64,000 nucleotides of DNA, from the NCBI RefSeq assembly GCF_033807715.1, contig NC_084597.1:4518558-4582557 (forward strand). Reading direction: 5' to 3'. The DNA comes from Cololabis saira (lineage: Eukaryota > Chordata > Actinopteri > Beloniformes > Belonidae). The notes beneath the pieces are model-generated. The model was not told the origin of the DNA and did not search any database. It was given only the letters and a program-made list of their open reading frames with translations. Position numbers and translations under genes: made by a program. Positions within the stretch are counted from its first letter, which is position 1, and the number at the start of each line of letters is the position of its first letter. Shown piece after piece: positions 60,320 to 64,000 of this stretch.

Positions 60320-61870
60320 CTAGAAAATTTCATGAAATTTTGATATGGGCATGCCCTACCGCCCATTCGACCCCTCTTGCTGCTTTGGTTTGGGGCTGTA
60401 GTGGTTGTGTTTGGGGTGGTTCTATGTCAGTTTGAGGTGTTTACGGTTGTATTGCATTCATTCCTGTGCTCCCAATAGTTAAAAATGGGGCGCGCTTTTT
60501 GGCGTCTAGCGCCCCCCACGGTGACACTTTTGACTGAAAAAAGTAATGCCCATCGAGGCAACATGGAGACGCATCTAACGATGTATGCCATGCATGGGTG
60601 CACGTTGCGGTTCAGGCTACATGATAGACAATGACAATGGATAGGTTTTTTTTTCACCGTGGTAAAAAATCCCATCCGAATGAATGGGGCCATTTGGCAT
60701 GGATTTTGACATTAAATCTCCTTAAATCCCAGCTTCATGAAATTTGAATATGTTGACGGCCACAGCGTGCCGAGTCGGGGAACATTTGTACGATGTCTCT
60801 ACGATAATCTGTCGCCTAGCAACAAGCGTCCAAAGTCAAATGGAAATTAAAAAAAAAAATGAAAGGTCAATATCGCAAAAATTTTAATAATTGGCATAAT
60901 GAGCTTGTACGGTTTGTTAGTGCCAATCGGGCCGAGTGTTTGAAAGTTTGAACGATGTCTTTACGATAAAGTTCGACCGAGCAATAAGCGTCTGAATTTT
61001 TGCCTTTTTTTTTGCTTTATGGCATCTAGCGTTGCCACGGTAACACTTTTGACTGAGAAAAGTAATGCCCATCGAGGCACGATGGAGACGCATCCAACGA
61101 TATATGCCATGCATGGGTGCACATTCCGGTTCGGGCAGCATTAACAGATTGTTTATTCACATGGTCCCCCATACAAATGCATTGGTTTTTGTTGCCATGG
61201 TAACAAGCCCCATAGGATAGAATGGGACAATTTGGCTTTAATATCTCAAAAGCTGTAAATGACAGCGTAATGAGACCTCAGTATGTTGTAGTCCACATGA
61301 AGCTGAGTCTTTTAACGTTGGAACCAGGTCTCTGCGATACCGCGTTGCCGCGCAACAAGCATCCGAAGTTCCGTTAGCATCAAAATGAACAATGTGGAAT
61401 ATCTCAAAAACCGTAATAGCAAGCATGACGAGACTAAAATATGTTGCAGTACAATGCGTCCCGGGTTGGTCAATGTTGTAATGATGTCTGTACGATAAAC
61501 CGTTGCCTAGCAACAAGCGTCCAAAATAAAAGTGATTTTTTTTTTAAATTGAAAGTTAAATATCGCAAAAACCGTAATAACTAGCATGATGAAGTTGTAT
61601 GGTCCTTTAAAGACTATCGGGCCGAGTGTTTGAAAGTTTGAACGATGTCTCTACGATAAAGTTCGGCCGAGCAATAAGCGTGGGAATTTTCGCCTTTTTT
61701 TTTGCTTTTTGGCATCTAGCGTTGCCACGGTAACCCCTATTACTGAGAAAAGTAATACCCATCGAATCACGATGGAGACGTATCCAACGATGTATGCCAT
61801 GCTTGGGTGCACGTTGCGGTTCGGGCCGTATTAACGGACGAAAAAAGAGTGCGGAATAATAATAATAACT
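60320..61870 (-). repeat. Family R2 repeat, long copy
   Basis: Reverse orientation: starts CTAGAAAATTTCATGAAATT and ends AAAAAAGAGTGCGGAATAAT. It contains at least two rounds of the GTTGCCACGGTAAC / CCATGCATGGGTGCAC module and an extra 61140-61600 section absent from 43441-44284. Confidence 0.8.
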
Positions 61871-61941
61871 AGACAAAATTCCCGGGAAATTTTGAAGTGC
61901 CACGGACTACTGCCGGATGATCGCGGGGCTTATTTGCACCC

Positions 61942-62030
61942 ATGAAGGTCAAGGACTCGATACAGATTCCAATGACACCACCCATGACTCTCTATGTCAA
62001 ACCATTCAAAAGTTATTACAGAAAATATAG
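61942..62030 (+). repeat. Family R1 internal fragment
   Basis: GAAGGTCAAGGACTCGATAC and TATGTCAAACCATTCAAAAG as in the R1 5' third. Confidence 0.75.
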
Positions 62031-62032
62031 AA

Positions 62033-63102
62033 CCGCTAACTGAACCGCTAACGGGATCGCTAACGGGATCGCTAACGGGACCGCTAACGGGACCGCTAAC
62101 CGAGCCGCTAACGGGATCGCTAACCGAGCCGCTAACAACCGCTAACGGAACCGCTAACGGGACCGCTAACGGGACCGCTAACGGGACCGCTAACGGGACC
62201 GCTAACGGGACCGCTAACGGGATCGCTAACGTGATCGCTAACGGGATCACTAACGGGATCGCTAACGGGCCCGCTAACCGAGCCGCTAATGGGATCGCTA
62301 ACGGGACCGCTAACAACCGCTAACAGAACCGCTAACGGGACCGCTAACAGAACCGCTAACAGAACCGCTAACGGGATCGCTAACAACCGCTAGCGGAACC
62401 GCTAACGGAATCGCTAACTGAACCGCTAACGGGACCGCTAACCGAGCCGCTAACGGGATTGCTAACCGAGCCGCTAATGGGATCGCTAACGGGACCGCTA
62501 ACAACCGCTAACGGAACCGCTAACAGGACCGCTAACAGAACCGCTAACAGAACCGCTAACGGGACCGCTAACGGGATCGCTAACAACCGCTAGCGGAACC
62601 GCTAACGGGACCGCTAACGGGGTCGCTAACTGGACCGCTAACGGGATCGCTAACTGGACCGCTAACGGGACCGCTAACGGGATCGCTAACGGAATCGCTA
62701 ACTGAACCGCTAACGGGACCGCTAACGGGATCGCTAACAACCGCTAGCGGAACCGCTAACGGGACCGCTAACGGGGTCGCTAACTGGACCGCTAACGGGA
62801 TCGCTAACTGGACCGCTAACGGGACCGCTAACGGGACCGCTAACGGGATCGCTAACGGAATCGCTAACTGAACCGCTAACGGGACCGCTAACCGAGCCGC
62901 TAACGGGATCGCTAACCAAGCCGCTAACGGGATCGCTAACGGGATCGCTAACAACCGCTAACGGGACCGCTAACGGGATTGCTAACGGGAACGCTAACGG
63001 GGTCGCTAACTGGACCGCTAACGGGATCGCTAACTGGACCGCTAACGGGACCGCTAACGGGATCGCTAACAGGACCGCTAACAGAACCGCTAACGGGACA
63101 GC
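62033..63102. repeat. 12-bp minisatellite, copy 2, with higher-order units
   Basis: Over 1 kb of GCTAACGGGACC/GCTAACGGGATC-type units. Phase breaks of the form GCTAACAACCGCTA occur near 62135, 62310, 62386, 62500, 62584, 62738 and 62950, and blocks between breaks resemble one another, so longer units have been amplified. Open frames in several phases are artefacts. Confidence 0.97.
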
Positions 63103-63472
63103 TAACACCAATAACACTACCATCCCATAATAAACACCTACCATACCATAATAACACTAACATCCTATAAAAACACCTGACATCCCATAATAACACTAAC
63201 ATCCTATAAAAACACCTGCCATCCCATAATAACACTAACATCCTATAAAAACACCTGACATCCCATAATAACACTAACATCCTATAAAAACACCTGTCAT
63301 CCCATAATAACACTAACATCCTATAAAAACACCTGACATCCCATAATAACACTAACATCCTATAAAAACACCTGTCATCCCATAATAACACTAACATCCT
63401 ATAAAAACACCTGACATCCCATAATAACACTAACATCCTATAAAAACACCTGACATCCCATAATAACACCTA

Positions 63473-63474
<2 letters not shown>
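63103..63474. repeat. 39-bp minisatellite, copy 2
   Basis: About nine units of CCCATAATAACACTAACATC plus CTATAAAAACACCTGACAT, twice as many as in copy 1. Confidence 0.95.

Positions 63475-63536
<62 letters not shown>
63475..63536. repeat. (GT)n microsatellite
   Basis: About thirty GT units, longer than its counterpart at 58403. Confidence 0.96.
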
Positions 63537-63537
<1 letters not shown>

Positions 63538-64000
63538 CATCTAAGGTTAAAAGGTCAGGGTTCAGATTTCTCCATTTTCCAGGTTATACTATGAATTCTG
63601 TACTGAGTGAGTCATGTGACCAGTTCTGGGTCAGTCTAATCAGTCAACAGCTGAGCTGTGGTTGCTAGGGGCAACAAGAACCTGATACAGAGGGAGCGGG
63701 AATGACTCAGCTGGATTTTTGGTTGTGACAAACCTGAAATCACTCCACTTTGCGCTCAAACCGTAGCTCTTAGCAGAAAAACGAAAACATTTTGAGAAAC
63801 AGAGAACCTACCAGATTATCTAAATGTTATTTTCATACAGATATTCCTTAAAATGTGTTAGTAACGGCAATTCGAAAACAAAAATGAGATTTTTTTAAAG
63901 AAAACTTCATTTAACATGGGAGTCAATGAAGAGAGAGACAGGAACTGGCGTGTCTGTTGGCTCCCCCGTTAAAATTTTGTGCACACCACGCCTGTCAAAG
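63537..64000 (+). repeat. Duplicated segment, copy 2
   Basis: Aligns with 58452-58919. Differences include AATCAGTCAACAGCTGAGC against AATCAGTACAGCTGAGC and a rearranged stretch before CATGTGACC. It runs off the window. Confidence 0.85.

Noticed and set aside
57896..63469. Long regular frames such as Leu-Thr-Gly-Pro or Leu-Leu-Trp-Asp repeats
   Set aside because: They follow from 12-bp and 39-bp units divisible by three. No lead, splice site or conserved flank suggests a gene.

Overview
This window looks like repeat-packed, gene-poor nuclear DNA from a teleost fish, probably a percomorph. The evidence is long CA/GT, AAGG/AAAG and TA microsatellites, many short inverted-repeat DNA transposons with intact target-site duplications (TSDs), decayed LINE reading frames of fish type, Gypsy-style LTRs, and two assembly gaps of exactly 500 N (28207-28706 and 57396-57895). 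The species-group assignment is inference. I found no complete host protein gene, rRNA, convincing tRNA or CRISPR. Long open frames over the microsatellites and minisatellites are low-complexity artefacts.

Layout. 1-8.6 kb: DNA-transposon pieces, including a 3.1 kb composite element (4842-7957) with 15/16-bp flanking repeats that seems to contain an inverted copy of itself. 9.2-10.8 kb: GT repeats, GC-rich DNA and a possible LTR start. 12.6-14.7 kb: a block repeated almost exactly at 26.0-28.2 kb, where it runs into a gap. 14.8-17.9 kb: two Harbinger-like elements meeting at one TTA. 17.9-24 kb: a LINE fragment, two elements with TTAA target sites and a 754-bp hAT element. 28.9-29.9 kb: first of five copies of a hAT-type family with an AAGG/AAAG core. 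31.3-33.8 kb: an LTR plus leader, a solo LTR and a LINE 3' UTR. 35-41.5 kb: TE termini, an L1-type LINE tail, a transposon first exon, a 48-bp minisatellite, hAT copy 2 and a TA-flanked element. 42.4-49.7 kb: a LINE and a mosaic of long non-coding repeats (called R1, R2 and R4 here) interrupted by hAT copies 3 and 4. 52-54.8 kb: repeat fragments and a LINE C-terminus. 55.5-56.8 kb: a THAP-type DNA transposon split by hAT copy 5. 57.9-64 kb: a large duplication with 12-bp and 39-bp minisatellites around a tandem array of three-hairpin units (59679-60319).

Function. Nothing works as a gene pathway. The content is a record of nested insertions, and the order of many events can be read from TSDs. 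Family names R1, R2, R3, R4, W, E, FB and hAT-AG are labels made for this report. Family definitions come from reading copies against each other within the window; superfamily names come from TSD length and terminal sequence, and no database was searched.
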